A stretch of 19,772 nucleotides of DNA from Pseudomonas sp. (GCA_029239415.1 JAQZAY010000030.1:1-19772), one strand, 5' to 3'; shown: positions 1-11,184, counted from the first letter of the stretch. The notes: generated by a model not told the origin, from the sequence alone. A program made the numbers and translations.

Positions 1-771
<771 letters not shown>

Positions 772-804
772 TTAAAGCGGCCAGCGCCGCCAAGATAAGC
801 GAAG

Positions 805-820
805 GAAGGCCGAAGCCCCC
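805..820 (-). terminator. Possible terminator or leader hairpin with UUCG loop
   Basis: On the minus strand GGGGGC and GCCTTC flank a TTCG loop, forming a 6-bp stem with two G-U pairs closed by the very stable C(UUCG)G tetraloop. The bases after it are pyrimidine-rich (CTTCGCTTATCTT) but not a clean U-tract. It may end part of the transcription coming from accA-tilS or act as a pyrG leader structure. Termination activity is uncertain. Confidence 0.3.
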
Positions 821-1023
821 GATCACCAGCGTCGATCACAGTGCACCTTGAAAAACTGCCGCGTCTGGACAGACCGGGGGTCGTCGACCCGGCATGGAGC
901 TCGCTAAACATTTTCAGAAAATCGCCCAGCAAAGAACTGCTTGGTAATCGGCAACTCCCGTGATTTCGAGGAAAGCACAGAAGCTGTATCAAGAAGGGAG
1001 CGTAGTCTACCCGAATGTGCCTT

Positions 1024-2307
1024 TCATCTCAAACCTTGCGCGCTGGTCGGCGCCTGCCAGCACAGCTGCCAGTCGCCCTGGCTCAGGGCAGGCAGGTTGC
1101 CCACCGCCAGCAGCCGGTCGTCCTGGAACAGCAGCGGCAGACGCGCGCGGGCAAAGTGCGGCAGCTGCGATTCGTTGAGCAGGCGCTTGAGGTCGCGGTG
1201 CCCTCGCCCGTCTATCTGCAGGCGCTCGCCGCCCTGGCGATAGCCGATGTGCAGGGGTCCCTGGGGCAGGTTGCCGACGAGCCGCACGGTGCCGTTGCCC
1301 GGCAGCTCCAGGATGGTGCCCGGGTCGGGCCAGGCGACCCGGCCGACCGGTGCCTGCAGCCAGTCTCCCGCCATCCACCAGATGCGCTTGTGGCTGCGCT
1401 GCAACAGGCCGTCGGTCAGGCGCCACTGCGGCTGGGCATCCTGGGCAGCGTCGCGCAGCGCTTCCCAGCCCGCCCAGTGCCGGCTGTCGGGTAGCCGGGT
1501 GCGGCTGGCCAGCCAATGCTGCAAGGCGTTGCGCTGGCGGGCCGGGGACAGCGCGGACAGCGCGGTCAGCTCCAGCGAGTCCAGCCCCAGCCAGTCGAAA
1601 GGGCACGCGGTGCTGGCCAGGGCCAGGTCGGCGCCGGCCAGTTCATCCAGCAGCCCCAGCGCCTCGCCCAGGTGCTCGGCGCTGCGCGCAAGATTCTGCG
1701 TCGCCTGTGGCCAGCGTTGCTGCAGCCGCGGGAACACCTGATGGCGCAGGTAGTTGCGGGCATGCAGGGTATCGGCATTGGACGGGTCTTCGATCCAGCG
1801 CAGGCCATGTGCCTGGGCATAGTCCTGCAATTGCGCCCGCGACAGGCCCAGCATCGGTCGGGCCAGGCTGCCCTGCCCCAGCGAGCGCTCGCCCGGCATG
1901 CCGGCCAGTCCGCGCACGCCTGCGCCTCGCAGCACATGCAGGAGCAGGGTCTCGGCCTGGTCGTCACGGTGCTGGCCGGTAAACAGCACGCCGCCAGGCA
2001 CCATCGCATCGCTGAGCGCCGCATAGCGCGCATTGCGGGCTGCCTGCTCGAGACTGGCGCCCGGTGCTACCTGGACATGGATGATGCGCAGATCGATACC
2101 GAGCTCATCGCATACCTGCTGGCAGTGGCCGGGCCAGGCGTCGGCGGCGGATTGCAGACCGTGGTGGATGTGCAGGGCGCGTATCGGAGGGGCGTCGTGA
2201 CGGTGCGGGTGCTGCGCGAGCAGATGCAACAGGACAGTGGAATCGAGGCCGCCGGAAAAGGCGATGTACCAAGCGGGAGCGTCGAGCCAGGGAGTGAGGT
2301 TGATCAT
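1024..2307 (-). CDS. tilS: tRNA(Ile)-lysidine synthetase
   Basis: TilS attaches lysine to C34 of the CAU-anticodon tRNA-Ile using ATP, so that this tRNA reads AUA as isoleucine. It is an essential cytoplasmic enzyme of the N-type ATP pyrophosphatase family. The 427-residue product has the P-loop SGGLDS at residues 18-23, followed by GQHRDDQAETLLLH with the family's conserved DDQAET signature, and a long C-terminal region typical of full-length proteobacterial TilS. The frame is open to a GTG at 2334. I chose the ATG at 2307 because GAGG lies 8 nt upstream and the protein then begins MINLTPWLDAPAW close to the P-loop, as in relatives. It follows accA after 72 bases that contain a strong GC hairpin, so its expression may be reduced relative to accA. 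Confidence 0.96.
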   Translation of the reverse strand: MINLTPWLDAPAWYIAFSGGLDSTVLLHLLAQHPHRHDAPPIRALHIHHGLQSAADAWPGHCQQVCDELGIDLRIIHVQVAPGASLEQAARNARYAALSDAMVPGGVLFTGQHRDDQAETLLLHVLRGAGVRGLAGMPGERSLGQGSLARPMLGLSRAQLQDYAQAHGLRWIEDPSNADTLHARNYLRHQVFPRLQQRWPQATQNLARSAEHLGEALGLLDELAGADLALASTACPFDWLGLDSLELTALSALSPARQRNALQHWLASRTRLPDSRHWAGWEALRDAAQDAQPQWRLTDGLLQRSHKRIWWMAGDWLQAPVGRVAWPDPGTILELPGNGTVRLVGNLPQGPLHIGYRQGGERLQIDGRGHRDLKRLLNESQLPHFARARLPLLFQDDRLLAVGNLPALSQGDWQLCWQAPTSAQGLR

Positions 2308-2349
2308 GGGGGGGACCTCGGCAGACACCGGCACGCCGCCGCTCTTGCA

Positions 2350-2373
2350 AAGGGGGGCGGGCGCCCCCCCCTT
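2350..2373 (-). terminator. GC-rich hairpin between accA and tilS (possible attenuating terminator)
   Basis: Just after the accA stop the minus strand reads AAGGGGGG, an 8-base loop, then CCCCCCTT and one more T. The stem is 8 bp with six consecutive G-C pairs. The U-tract is only three bases long, so this looks like a weak or partial rho-independent terminator rather than a full stop. It lies upstream of the tilS start and may lower tilS expression. Confidence 0.45.
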
Positions 2374-2379
2374 CAGGTG

Positions 2380-3327
<948 letters not shown>

Positions 3328-3425
3328 AGGCATCCGTCTAGGGTCGACGGCCAGGCGGCCGGCCGGTTGATCCGTTTGGCGCCCTACCTTAAGGGATCAG
3401 GCGCATTCAGGTCGAGATTAAAAAT

Positions 3426-6400
3426 TCATCGATATTGCAAAAAGACGTTCTCACGTCCGAACTGGTCACGCAGGGCCTGAATCAGCCCATCGGCGGGGTC
3501 GATTCGCCAGGTTTCGCCGAACTGCAGCATGGCCCGGGCATCGCTGCCGGTGTATTCCAGGGTGATCGGGCAAGCGCCGCGATGGCGGGCGAACAGCTCG
3601 CCCAGCCAGTTGAGCCGGTCGCCCTTGAGCGCATCGCGGTGCACCTTCAGGCGCAGGCTCTCGGCCAGGTTGGTGCGCGCGTCCTCCATGCTCATCACCC
3701 GCTTGACCCGCAGGCGCAGGCCACCGGAGAAGTCATCGTTGCTGACCTCGCCCTCGACCACCACCATCGCGTCGGTCTGCAGCAGCGCCTGGGCGGCCAT
3801 GAAGGCATCGGCGAACAGCGAGGCCTCGATCCTTCCCGAGCGATCGTCGAGGGTGACGAAGCCCATCTTGTCGCCCTTCTTGTTCTTCATCACCCGCAGG
3901 GCAATGATCATCCCTGCGACCGTCTGGGTATCGCGCGCGGGCTTGAGGTCGATGATGCGCTGGCGGGCGAAGCGGCGGATCTCGCCTTCGTACTCATCGA
4001 TCGGGTGCCCGGTAAGGTACAGGCCCAGGGTGTCCTTTTCACCGCGCAGGCGCTCCTTGAGGGTCAGCTCGCGCGCCTTGCGGTGGTTGCCATAGACGTC
4101 GGCGTCGGCCTCCACGAACAGCCCGCCGAACAGGTCGGCATGGCCGCTGTCGGCAGTGCGCGCGGTCTGCTCGGCAGACTTGATCGCCTCTTCCAGGGCG
4201 GCCAGCAGCACCGCGCGGTTGGCGTCGATGTTGGCCTGGTAGGCCTTGATCTCGTCGAAGAAGAACGGCCCGAGACGGTCCAGCGCGCCGCTGCGGATCA
4301 GCGCGTCGAGGGTGCGCTTGTTGATGCGCTTGAGGTCGACGCGCTCGCAGAAGTCGAACAGGTCGCTGAACGGACCGCCCTGGGCACGCGCCTCGACGAT
4401 CGCCTCGACCGGGCCCTCGCCGACGCCCTTGATGGCGCCCAGGCCATAGACGATGCGGCCATCGTCGTTGACGGTGAACTTGAACTCGGAGTTGTTGACG
4501 TCCGGTGCATCGAGGCGCAGCTTCATGTTGCGCACTTCCTCGATCAGCACCACCACCTTGTCGGTGTTGTGCATGTCGGCCGAAAGCACCGCGGCCATGA
4601 ACGGCGCCGGGAAGTGGGTCTTGAGCCAGGCGGTCTGGTACGAGACCAGGCCGTAGGCGGCCGAGTGGGACTTGTTGAAGCCGTAGCCGGCGAACTTTTC
4701 CACCAGGTCGAAGATGTTGCCCGCCAGGTCGCCATCGATGCCGTTGTTCGCGCAGCCTTCGATGAAGCCGCCGCGCTGCTTGGCCATTTCCTCGGGCTTC
4801 TTCTTGCCCATGGCCCGGCGCAGCATGTCGGCGCCGCCCAGGGTATAGCCGGCCATGACCTGGGCGATCTGCATCACCTGTTCCTGGTACAGGATGATGC
4901 CGTAGGTGGGCGCCAGTACCGGCTGCAGGCCGTCGTACTGGTAGTCCGGGTGCGGATAGGCCAGCTCGGCGCGGCCGTGCTTGCGGTTGATGAAGTCGTC
5001 GACCATGCCCGACTGCAGCGGGCCAGGGCGGAACAGCGCCACCAGTGCGATCAGGTCTTCGAGGCAGTCGGGCTTGAGCTTCTTGATGAGCTCCTTCATG
5101 CCGCGCGACTCGAGCTGGAACACGGCCGTGGTCTCGGCGCGCTGCAACAGCTCGTAGGTCTTCTTGTCATCGAGCGGGATGAAGTCGATGTTCAGGTCGT
5201 CCAGGCCCTGCTTGGCCTGTTCGCGGTTGATGGTCTCCAGCGCCCACTTGATGATCGTGAGCGTACGCAGGCCGAGGAAGTCGAACTTCACCAGGCCCGC
5301 CGCCTCGACGTCGTCCTTGTCGAACTGGGTCACCAGGCCGCCGCCCTCCTCGTCACAGGCGATGGGCGAGAAGTCGGTCAGCTTGGTGGGCGCGATCACC
5401 ACGCCGCCGGCGTGCTTGCCGGTGCCGCGGCAGACACCTTCGAGCTTGAGCGCCATCTCCCAGATCTCGCGGCCGTCCTCGTCGCTCTTGAGGAAGTCGC
5501 GCAGGATCTCTTCCTGCTCGTAGGCTTTCTCGAGGGTCATGCCCACTTCGAAGGGGATCATCTTCGACAGGCGGTCGGCCAGCCCATAGGACTTGCCCTG
5601 CACCCGCGCCACGTCGCGCACCACCGCCTTGGCGGCCATGGTGCCGAAGGTGATGATCTGGCTCACCGCGTTGCGGCCATAGGCGTCGGCCACGTACTCG
5701 ATGACCCGGTCGCGACCGTCCATGCAGAAGTCGACGTCGAAGTCGGGCATCGATACCCGTTCCGGGTTGAGGAAGCGCTCGAACAGCAGGTCGTAGGCCA
5801 GCGGGTCGAGGTCGGTGATCTTCAGCACGTAGGCGACCAGCGAGCCGGCGCCCGACCCCCGGCCCGGGCCCACCGGCACGCCGTTGTTCTTGGCCCACTT
5901 GATGAAGTCCATGACGATCAGGAAGTAGCCGGGGAAGCCCATCTGGATGATGATATCGAGCTCGAACTTCAGGCGGTCCAGGTAGACCTGGCGCTTTTGC
6001 TCATAGTCCGGCGTGGTTTCCCGGGGCCACAGCACGGCGAGGCGCTCCTCGAGGCCCTCGTGGGAAACATGGCGCAGGTAGTCATCGATGCCCATGCCAT
6101 TGGGCGTCGGGAAGTCGGGCAGGAAGTGCTTGCCCAGCTGCACCTCGATATTGCAGCGCTTGGCGATCTCGACCGTGTTCTCCAGCGCCTCGGGCAGGTC
6201 GCTGAACAGCTCGGCCATTTCCTCGGCGCTCTTGAGGTACTGCTGGTCGCTGTAGTTGCGCGGCCGGCGCGGATCGTCCAGCACCCGGCCCTCGCCGATG
6301 CAGACGCGGGTCTCATGGGCGTCGAAGTCGGCCTGCTTGAGAAAGCGCACGTCGTTGGTGGCGACCAGTGGTGCGCCGAGCCGGTCGGCCAGGGCCACGG

Positions 6401-6950
6401 CGGCATGCAGGTATTGCTCGTCGCCCGCGCGGTTGGTGCGTTGCACCTCGACGTAGAAACGGTCGCCGAACATGTTCATCCAGTCACGCAGCAGCGCCTC
6501 GGCCAGCTCGGGATCGTTGCCGAGCAAGGCCATGCCGATATCGCCTTCCCTGGCCGCGGACAGGGCGATCAGCCCCTCGTTGGCGGCCGCGATCCACTGA
6601 CGCTGGAGGATCACCAGGCCATTGCGCTGGCCTTCGACCCAGCCGCGGGAGATCAGCTCGGTCAGGTTGCGGTAGCCCTTGGCGTTCATGGCCAACAGGC
6701 AGATGCGCGAAAGCGGCGCATCGGGATCGGAACCGGCCAGCCACAGGTCGGCGCCACAGATCGGCTTGATGCCCGCGCCCATGGCCGTCTTGTAGAACTT
6801 CACCAGCGAGCACATGTTGCTCTGGTCGGTGATCGCCACCGCCGGCATGCCCATCCCGACCAGGGCCTTGGCCAGCGGCTTGATCCGCACCAGGCCGTCG
6901 ACCAGCGAGAATTCGGAATGCACGCGAAGGTGAACGAAGGGAACCGACAT
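3426..6950 (-). CDS. dnaE: DNA polymerase III subunit alpha
   Basis: DnaE is the catalytic subunit of the replicative polymerase III core and works at the replication fork with the epsilon proofreader and the beta clamp. The 1174-residue protein has an N-terminal PHP domain ([14 protein letters not shown] at about 6-19), then the C-family polymerase domain with [14 protein letters not shown] from 361 and the catalytic pair Asp403 and Asp405 in PDFDVDF. Further on come helix-hairpin-helix and OB-fold regions. In the PHP domain the HxH metal motif reads HLR, as in E. coli, so that domain is probably not an active nuclease. An internal clamp-binding motif appears as HADLF at 937-941. A TTG at 6977 could extend the frame, but AGGA lies 6 nt before the ATG at 6950, which gives the usual N-terminus. 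Base composition and codon use match the neighbours. Confidence 0.98.
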   Translation of the reverse strand: MSVPFVHLRVHSEFSLVDGLVRIKPLAKALVGMGMPAVAITDQSNMCSLVKFYKTAMGAGIKPICGADLWLAGSDPDAPLSRICLLAMNAKGYRNLTELISRGWVEGQRNGLVILQRQWIAAANEGLIALSAAREGDIGMALLGNDPELAEALLRDWMNMFGDRFYVEVQRTNRAGDEQYLHAAVALADRLGAPLVATNDVRFLKQADFDAHETRVCIGEGRVLDDPRRPRNYSDQQYLKSAEEMAELFSDLPEALENTVEIAKRCNIEVQLGKHFLPDFPTPNGMGIDDYLRHVSHEGLEERLAVLWPRETTPDYEQKRQVYLDRLKFELDIIIQMGFPGYFLIVMDFIKWAKNNGVPVGPGRGSGAGSLVAYVLKITDLDPLAYDLLFERFLNPERVSMPDFDVDFCMDGRDRVIEYVADAYGRNAVSQIITFGTMAAKAVVRDVARVQGKSYGLADRLSKMIPFEVGMTLEKAYEQEEILRDFLKSDEDGREIWEMALKLEGVCRGTGKHAGGVVIAPTKLTDFSPIACDEEGGGLVTQFDKDDVEAAGLVKFDFLGLRTLTIIKWALETINREQAKQGLDDLNIDFIPLDDKKTYELLQRAETTAVFQLESRGMKELIKKLKPDCLEDLIALVALFRPGPLQSGMVDDFINRKHGRAELAYPHPDYQYDGLQPVLAPTYGIILYQEQVMQIAQVMAGYTLGGADMLRRAMGKKKPEEMAKQRGGFIEGCANNGIDGDLAGNIFDLVEKFAGYGFNKSHSAAYGLVSYQTAWLKTHFPAPFMAAVLSADMHNTDKVVVLIEEVRNMKLRLDAPDVNNSEFKFTVNDDGRIVYGLGAIKGVGEGPVEAIVEARAQGGPFSDLFDFCERVDLKRINKRTLDALIRSGALDRLGPFFFDEIKAYQANIDANRAVLLAALEEAIKSAEQTARTADSGHADLFGGLFVEADADVYGNHRKARELTLKERLRGEKDTLGLYLTGHPIDEYEGEIRRFARQRIIDLKPARDTQTVAGMIIALRVMKNKKGDKMGFVTLDDRSGRIEASLFADAFMAAQALLQTDAMVVVEGEVSNDDFSGGLRLRVKRVMSMEDARTNLAESLRLKVHRDALKGDRLNWLGELFARHRGACPITLEYTGSDARAMLQFGETWRIDPADGLIQALRDQFGRENVFLQYR

Positions 6951-6956
6951 GGATGA

Positions 6957-6960
6957 TCCT
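6957..6960 (-). promoter_or_regulatory. Ribosome binding site of dnaE
   Basis: AGGA lies 6 nt upstream of the ATG at 6950. It decides this start over the in-frame TTG at 6977. Confidence 0.6.
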
Positions 6961-6980
6961 ATAGCAGCACAAGACAACGA

Positions 6981-7000
6981 GGCCCGGATTGTACCGGGCC
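6981..7000 (-). terminator. Hairpin in the rnhB-dnaE gap
   Basis: GGCCCGG and CCGGGCC form a perfect 7-bp stem with a 6-base loop (TACAAT on the minus strand). The bases after it, TCGTTGTCTT, are T-rich but interrupted. It lies about 30 bases before the dnaE start. It could be a weak terminator at the end of the lpx-rnhB transcript, an RNA processing site or a leader structure of dnaE. Confidence 0.35.
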
Positions 7001-7040
7001 CCGAACAAAACAGCAGCCGCCCTTCGACGGTCAGGTGACG

Positions 7041-7670
7041 TCAGAACTCGAGCAACGACCCGACCAGGCCCTCCCGGGCCTCGTAGGCTGCTCGCACCGG
7101 CGCGAACGAGCGCCGGTGGATCGGCGTCGGGCCCAGGCGCGCCAAGGCCTCGAGGTGCACGGGGGTCGAATAGCCCTTGTGCCCGCCGATGCCGTAGCCA
7201 GGGTAGATCAGCTCGAAGGCGCTCATTTCCCGGTCGCGGCTGACCTTGGCCAGGATCGAGGCCGCGGCGATCGCCGGGACCTTGCTGTCGCCCTTGATCA
7301 CCGGCGCAGAAGGCACCGCGAGCTTGGGGCAGCGATTGCCGTCGATCAGCGCCAGCCTCGGGATGATCGACAACCCTTCGACCGCACGCTGCATGGCCAG
7401 CATGGTCGCGTGGAGGATGTTGAGCGAGTCGATTTCCTCGACCTCGGCCCGGGCAATACAGTAGCTCAGGGCCTTTTCGCAGATTTCCTCGAACAGCAGC
7501 TCGCGCCGCGCCTCGGTCAGCTTCTTGGAATCGTTCAGACCAAGGATCGGGCGCGCGGGATCGAGGATCACCGCGGCCGTGACCACGGCGCCGCACAGCG
7601 GGCCGCGGCCGACTTCATCGACGCCGGCGACCAGCTCCTCGACCAGGTTGAAATCCAGTCCCATCTGCAT
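7041..7670 (-). CDS. rnhB: Ribonuclease HII
   Basis: RNase HII cuts the RNA strand of RNA-DNA hybrids and starts removal of single ribonucleotides built into DNA. The 209-residue product has all four acidic catalytic positions expected for the family: Asp18 and Glu19 in [11 protein letters not shown], Asp110 in LIDGN and Asp128 in IKGDSKVP, followed by the conserved [12 protein letters not shown]. The ATG at 7670 directly abuts the lpxB stop (TAGATG) and lacks a clear Shine-Dalgarno sequence, so translation is probably coupled to lpxB. A second ATG two codons downstream (7664) is an equally possible start and would not affect the active site. The lpxB-rnhB-dnaE order is the classical gammaproteobacterial arrangement. 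Confidence 0.97.
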   Translation of the reverse strand: MQMGLDFNLVEELVAGVDEVGRGPLCGAVVTAAVILDPARPILGLNDSKKLTEARRELLFEEICEKALSYCIARAEVEEIDSLNILHATMLAMQRAVEGLSIIPRLALIDGNRCPKLAVPSAPVIKGDSKVPAIAAASILAKVSRDREMSAFELIYPGYGIGGHKGYSTPVHLEALARLGPTPIHRRSFAPVRAAYEAREGLVGSLLEF

Positions 7671-8798
7671 CTAGCGGTCTCCCAGCAATGCCAGCACGGC
7701 CTCGGCCGCCTGGTTGGAGGCGTCGCGGCGCAGGGTGCGGTGAATCTGGTCGAAGCCCTCGGTCTGGTGCGCACCCTCGGCCACCAGCGGCGCCAAGGCC
7801 TGCGCCAGGGCCTCGGGGGTGGCCGCGTCCTGCAGCAGCTCGGGCACCAGCGGGCGCTGGGCCAGCAGGTTGGGCAGCGACACGTAGGGGCTTTTTACCA
7901 TGCGCTTGAGGATCCAGTAGGTCAGCGGCGCCAGACGGTAGGCCACCACCATCGGGCGCTTGTACAGCAACGCCTCCAGCGTCGCCGTGCCCGAGGCAAT
8001 GAGCACCGCGTCGCAGGCCGCCAGGGCCTGGTGCGACTGGCCGTCGAGCAGGGTCACGGGCAGCTCGCGGCCGTCGAGCATCTGCTCGAGCTGGGCGCGC
8101 CGCGCCGGGTTGGCGCAGGGAGACACGAAGCTCACCCCCGGCACCAGCGCGCGCAAGCGCTCGGCGGCATCCAGGAACAGCGCGCCCAGGCGCCCCACCT
8201 CGCCACCGCGGCTGCCCGGCATCAGGGCCACCAGCGGGCCTTGCGGCAAGCCAAGGGCCGCTCGCGCCGCCTGGCGATCGGCGTCCAATGGGATGGTGTC
8301 GGCCAGCGGGTGGCCGACGAACCGCACCGGCACGCCCTGTTCCTCGTAGAACCGGGCCTCGAAGGGCAACAGCGTGAGCATCAGGTCGCAGCCTTCGCGG
8401 ATCTTCAGCACTCGCTTCTGCCGCCATGCCCAGACCGACGGGCTGACGTAGTGCACGGTCTTGATGCCGACCTTGCGCAGCTGCAACTCGATGTTGAGGG
8501 TGAAGTCCGGGGCATCGATGCCGATGAACACGTCCGGCTTCTCGCCGATCAGGGTCTGGATCAGCTCCTTGCGCCGCTTGAGCAGCTCACGCAGGCGGCC
8601 CAGTACCTCGACCAGGCCCATGACGGCCAGGCGCTCCATCGGGAAATAGGAGTGCAGGCCCTCGGCTTCCATCAAGGGGCCACCGACGCCGATGAAGCGC
8701 ACGTGCGGGTGGCGCGCCTTGAGGGCCCGCATCAGGCCTGAACCGAGGATATCGCCGCTGGCCTCGCCCGCGACCAGGGCTACGCAGAGCGGGGCCAT
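7671..8798 (-). CDS. lpxB: Lipid-A-disaccharide synthase
   Basis: LpxB joins UDP-2,3-diacylglucosamine and lipid X (2,3-diacylglucosamine 1-phosphate) to make the beta-1,6-linked lipid A disaccharide, at the inner face of the cytoplasmic membrane. The 375-residue product is a GT19 glycosyltransferase. It starts [16 protein letters not shown], with the family's GEASGD loop, and contains [41 protein letters not shown] and the donor-site-like region [12 protein letters not shown]. Length fits the family. It begins one base after the lpxA stop (TGACATG) with no obvious ribosome binding site, which indicates coupling to lpxA, and it ends exactly at the rnhB start. Confidence 0.98.
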   Translation of the reverse strand: MAPLCVALVAGEASGDILGSGLMRALKARHPHVRFIGVGGPLMEAEGLHSYFPMERLAVMGLVEVLGRLRELLKRRKELIQTLIGEKPDVFIGIDAPDFTLNIELQLRKVGIKTVHYVSPSVWAWRQKRVLKIREGCDLMLTLLPFEARFYEEQGVPVRFVGHPLADTIPLDADRQAARAALGLPQGPLVALMPGSRGGEVGRLGALFLDAAERLRALVPGVSFVSPCANPARRAQLEQMLDGRELPVTLLDGQSHQALAACDAVLIASGTATLEALLYKRPMVVAYRLAPLTYWILKRMVKSPYVSLPNLLAQRPLVPELLQDAATPEALAQALAPLVAEGAHQTEGFDQIHRTLRRDASNQAAEAVLALLGDR

Positions 8799-8799
8799 G

Positions 8800-9576
8800 T
8801 CAGCGGGTGATGCCGCGAGCGGAGTTCTGGATCGACTGCATGAACAGCTCGACCTCGCCGTGCTGGACGGCCAGTTCCGCCAGTTCGCTGACCGCTTCCT
8901 CGACCGTCAGGCCTTGGCGATAGACGATCTTGTAGGCGCGGCGCAAGGCCTGGATGACCTCGTCGCTGAAGCCACGACGGCGCATGCCTTCGAAATTCAT
9001 GCTGCGCGCCTCGGCCGGGCTGCCGAACACGGTGACGAACGCCGGGACGTCCTTGCCGATCGCAGTGCCCATGCCCGAGAAGCTGTGCGGGCCGATATGG
9101 CAGTACTGGTGCACCAGGGTGAACCCCGACAGGATCGCCCAGTCGCCCACGTGCACGTGGCCGGCCAGCGCCGTGTTGTTGACCAGGATGCAGTGGTTGC
9201 CGATGACACTGTCGTGGCCGATATGCGCGTAGGCCATGATCAGGTTGTGATCGCCCAGCGTGGTCTCGGAACGGTCCTGCACGGTGCCGCGATGAATTGT
9301 GACGCCTTCGCGGATGACGTTGTGGTCACCGATCACCAGGCGCGTCGGCTCGCCCTTGTACTTGAGGTCGGGGGTGTCTTCGCCAATCGAGGAAAACTGG
9401 TAGATCCGGTTGTGCCTGCCGATACGGGTCGGCCCCTTGAGCACCACGTGCGGCCCGATGACGGTGCCTTCCCCGATTTCGACATCGGGGCCAACGATCG
9501 ACCAAGGACCGACCTCGACACCTTCGGCCAGCCTGGCCGAGGGATCGATGATCGCCCGAGGATCAATCGAATTCAT
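8800..9576 (-). CDS. lpxA: UDP-N-acetylglucosamine O-acyltransferase
   Basis: LpxA carries out the first step of lipid A synthesis, transferring a 3-hydroxyacyl chain from acyl carrier protein to UDP-GlcNAc in the cytoplasm. The 258-residue product is a left-handed beta-helix made of hexapeptide repeats, followed by a helical C-terminus. Catalytic His121 sits in AHIGHD, and IHRGTVQ is conserved. The acyl-chain ruler position, Gly173 in E. coli, is Met169 here, which in P. aeruginosa shortens the accepted chain to C10. The frame extends 12 codons upstream, but the ATG at 9576 overlaps the fabZ stop as ATGA and gives the usual N-terminus [14 protein letters not shown]. There is only a weak GGA upstream, so translation is probably coupled to fabZ. 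Confidence 0.98.
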   Translation of the reverse strand: MNSIDPRAIIDPSARLAEGVEVGPWSIVGPDVEIGEGTVIGPHVVLKGPTRIGRHNRIYQFSSIGEDTPDLKYKGEPTRLVIGDHNVIREGVTIHRGTVQDRSETTLGDHNLIMAYAHIGHDSVIGNHCILVNNTALAGHVHVGDWAILSGFTLVHQYCHIGPHSFSGMGTAIGKDVPAFVTVFGSPAEARSMNFEGMRRRGFSDEVIQALRRAYKIVYRQGLTVEEAVSELAELAVQHGEVELFMQSIQNSARGITR

Positions 9577-10013
9577 AGCTTGCGTTCCGCGCAGGTGATC
9601 TCGGCCGAGCATACCGGCTTGCCATCGACCAGCGCCCTGCAGGCGAACTTCCAGATGGTGCTCTTGCGGCCGATGAACTGGGCCTCGAGGATCAACTGGT
9701 CGCCCGGCACCACCGGCTGGCGGAAGCGCAGCTTGTCGGAACCGCAGAAGTAGTACAGGGTGCCGTCGGCCGGCTTGGCATCGAGCATCTTGAACCCGAG
9801 GATCCCGGCCGCCTGGGCCATGGCCTCGATGATCAGGACGCCTGGCATGACAGGATGCCCGGGGAAATGGCCATTGAAGAACGGCTCGTTGATGCTGACA
9901 TTCTTGTAGGCACGAATGCTCTGGGCCTCGAAGTCCAGCTCCACTACCCGGTCCACCAGCAGGAATGGGTAACGGTGAGGCAGGTATTCGCGAATCTCGT
10001 TGATGTCCATCAT
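9573..10013 (-). CDS. fabZ: 3-hydroxyacyl-[acyl-carrier-protein] dehydratase
   Basis: FabZ removes water from 3-hydroxyacyl-ACP in the elongation cycle of fatty acid synthesis. It competes with LpxA and LpxD for the same 3-hydroxyacyl-ACP pool, which explains its place between their genes. The 146-residue hot-dog-fold protein has the catalytic His49 in [14 protein letters not shown] and Glu63 in LIIEAMAQ, the same numbers as in P. aeruginosa FabZ, which supports the ATG at 10013. The frame stays open to a TTG at 10076, and an AAGGAG lies about 50 nt upstream, too far to serve this ATG. No Shine-Dalgarno sequence is visible close to 10013 (the preceding bases are C-rich). The ATG at 10010, one codon later, is also possible. 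The stop codon overlaps the lpxA start. Confidence 0.97.
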   Translation of the reverse strand: MMDINEIREYLPHRYPFLLVDRVVELDFEAQSIRAYKNVSINEPFFNGHFPGHPVMPGVLIIEAMAQAAGILGFKMLDAKPADGTLYYFCGSDKLRFRQPVVPGDQLILEAQFIGRKSTIWKFACRALVDGKPVCSAEITCAERKL

Positions 10014-10126
10014 TTCGGGGGGAAGCCTGTAGTAAGAATAGTGAGCGCGGCTGCTGACCAGGCGCTCCTTTTGCAAATCCAGAGAGGGCCAGCTAGCGAC
10101 TGTTCACTCTTGCTCAGGAAATGGTA

Positions 10127-11182
10127 TCAGCCTTCTGATGAAGGCTGGCCACCTGAGGTCACGGTCTCGACACGTTTTTCCAACTGCTGGAGGCGCTTGG
10201 CCATCTCGTCCAGCTGGCGAATCCGCGCGGCACTCTTGCGCCAATCGGCCAACGGCTGCATGGCCGTACCGGAAGAATAGGCACCCGGTTCGGTGATCGA
10301 ACGAGTCACCATGGTCATGCCGGAAACGAACACGCCGTCGCAGACGTCGATGTGACCGACCATGCCGACACCGCCGGCGATGGTGCAGTGCTTGCCGATG
10401 CGGGTGCTGCCGGAAATACCGACACAGGCCGCCATGGCCGTGTGGTCGCCGATCTGCACGTTGTGGGCGATCTGGATCTGGTTGTCGAGCTTGACCCCGT
10501 CACCGATGCGCGTGTCGGCCAGGGCGCCGCGGTCGACGGCGGTGTTCACGCCGATCTCCACGTCGTCGCCGACGACCACGCCGCCAATCTGCGCGATCTT
10601 GCGCCAGGTGCCCTTCTCGTTGGCGAAGCCGAAGCCCTCGCCACCGATGACTGCGCCCGACTGGATCACCACGCGCTTGCCGATGCGCACGTCGTGGTAC
10701 AGGGTGACCCGTGGCGCCAGCCAGCCGCCTTCACCGATCACGCAGCGCGCGCCGATGAAGCAGTGGGCACCGATGGTCACGCCCGGGCCAATCTTCGCCC
10801 CGCTCTCGATCACCGCGAACGGGCCCACGCACGCCAGCTCGTCCACCTGGGCGTCCTCGGCCACCACGGCGCTGGGATGGATACCCGCCACAGCCTTGGG
10901 CTTGGGATCGAACAGGTGGGAGATGCGCGCATAGGCCAGGTACGGATCGGGCACGATCAACGCGTTCCCGGCGAAATCCTCGGCGTCGGCGGCCTTGAGC
11001 AGCACCGCCGCGGCCTGGGTATCGGCCAGGTACTTGCGGTACTGGGGATTGGCGAGAAAGCTCAACTGCCCTGCCCCGGCCTCCTGCAAGGTGGCCAGGC
11101 CAGTGATTTCCAGCGTCTCGGAGCCCTTGAGGGTGGCGCCGAGCGCATCGGCCAGCTGGCCGAGCGTCATGGTCACGGTCAT
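10127..11182 (-). CDS. lpxD: UDP-3-O-(3-hydroxyacyl)glucosamine N-acyltransferase
   Basis: LpxD adds the second 3-hydroxyacyl chain, on the 2-amino group, to UDP-3-O-acylglucosamine in lipid A synthesis. The 351-residue product has an N-terminal uridine-binding domain (about 1-100), a left-handed beta-helix of hexapeptide repeats (about 101-310) and a C-terminal helix rich in Lys, Arg and Glu ([11 protein letters not shown]). The catalytic His240 lies in [10 protein letters not shown] and matches His239 of E. coli LpxD. The ATG at 11182 starts two bases after the skp stop (TGATCATG) and has no clear Shine-Dalgarno sequence, which suggests coupling. An in-frame ATG at 11170 (residue 5) is an alternative. 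A 113-base gap separates it from fabZ. Confidence 0.98.
   Translation of the reverse strand: MTVTMTLGQLADALGATLKGSETLEITGLATLQEAGAGQLSFLANPQYRKYLADTQAAAVLLKAADAEDFAGNALIVPDPYLAYARISHLFDPKPKAVAGIHPSAVVAEDAQVDELACVGPFAVIESGAKIGPGVTIGAHCFIGARCVIGEGGWLAPRVTLYHDVRIGKRVVIQSGAVIGGEGFGFANEKGTWRKIAQIGGVVVGDDVEIGVNTAVDRGALADTRIGDGVKLDNQIQIAHNVQIGDHTAMAACVGISGSTRIGKHCTIAGGVGMVGHIDVCDGVFVSGMTMVTRSITEPGAYSSGTAMQPLADWRKSAARIRQLDEMAKRLQQLEKRVETVTSGGQPSSEG
10128..10147 (-). other. Stem-loop across the lpxD stop codon
   Basis: CAGCCTTC and GAAGGCTG form a perfect 8-bp stem with a 4-base loop (ATCA on the minus strand). The last codons of lpxD make up the stem and the stop codon begins within its 3' arm. No U-tract follows, so rho-independent termination is unlikely. 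It might influence mRNA stability or how ribosomes leave lpxD before the 113-base gap to fabZ. Confidence 0.35.
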
Positions 11183-11184
11183 GA

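Noticed and set aside
963..992. Sigma-70 promoter TTGATA-N18-CGAAAT for pyrG
   Set aside because: The -35 is good but the -10 matches only three of six bases and the spacer is long. It is mentioned within the intergenic entry and not called as a feature.
3435..6956. Open frame of 1173 codons on the plus strand opposite dnaE
   Set aside because: It mirrors dnaE in a high-GC genome, where the opposite strand often stays open. Its product is low-complexity, rich in Ala, Val, Gln, His and Asp, with no recognisable domain, and dnaE is clearly the real gene.
6977..6977. TTG start for dnaE giving 1183 residues
   Set aside because: The extra nine residues are not seen in relatives I know, and the ATG at 6950 has AGGA at 6 nt.
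7035..8741. Open frame of 568 codons on the plus strand opposite rnhB and lpxB
   Set aside because: It is a codon-bias shadow of two clear genes, with Gln/Arg/His-rich low-complexity product.
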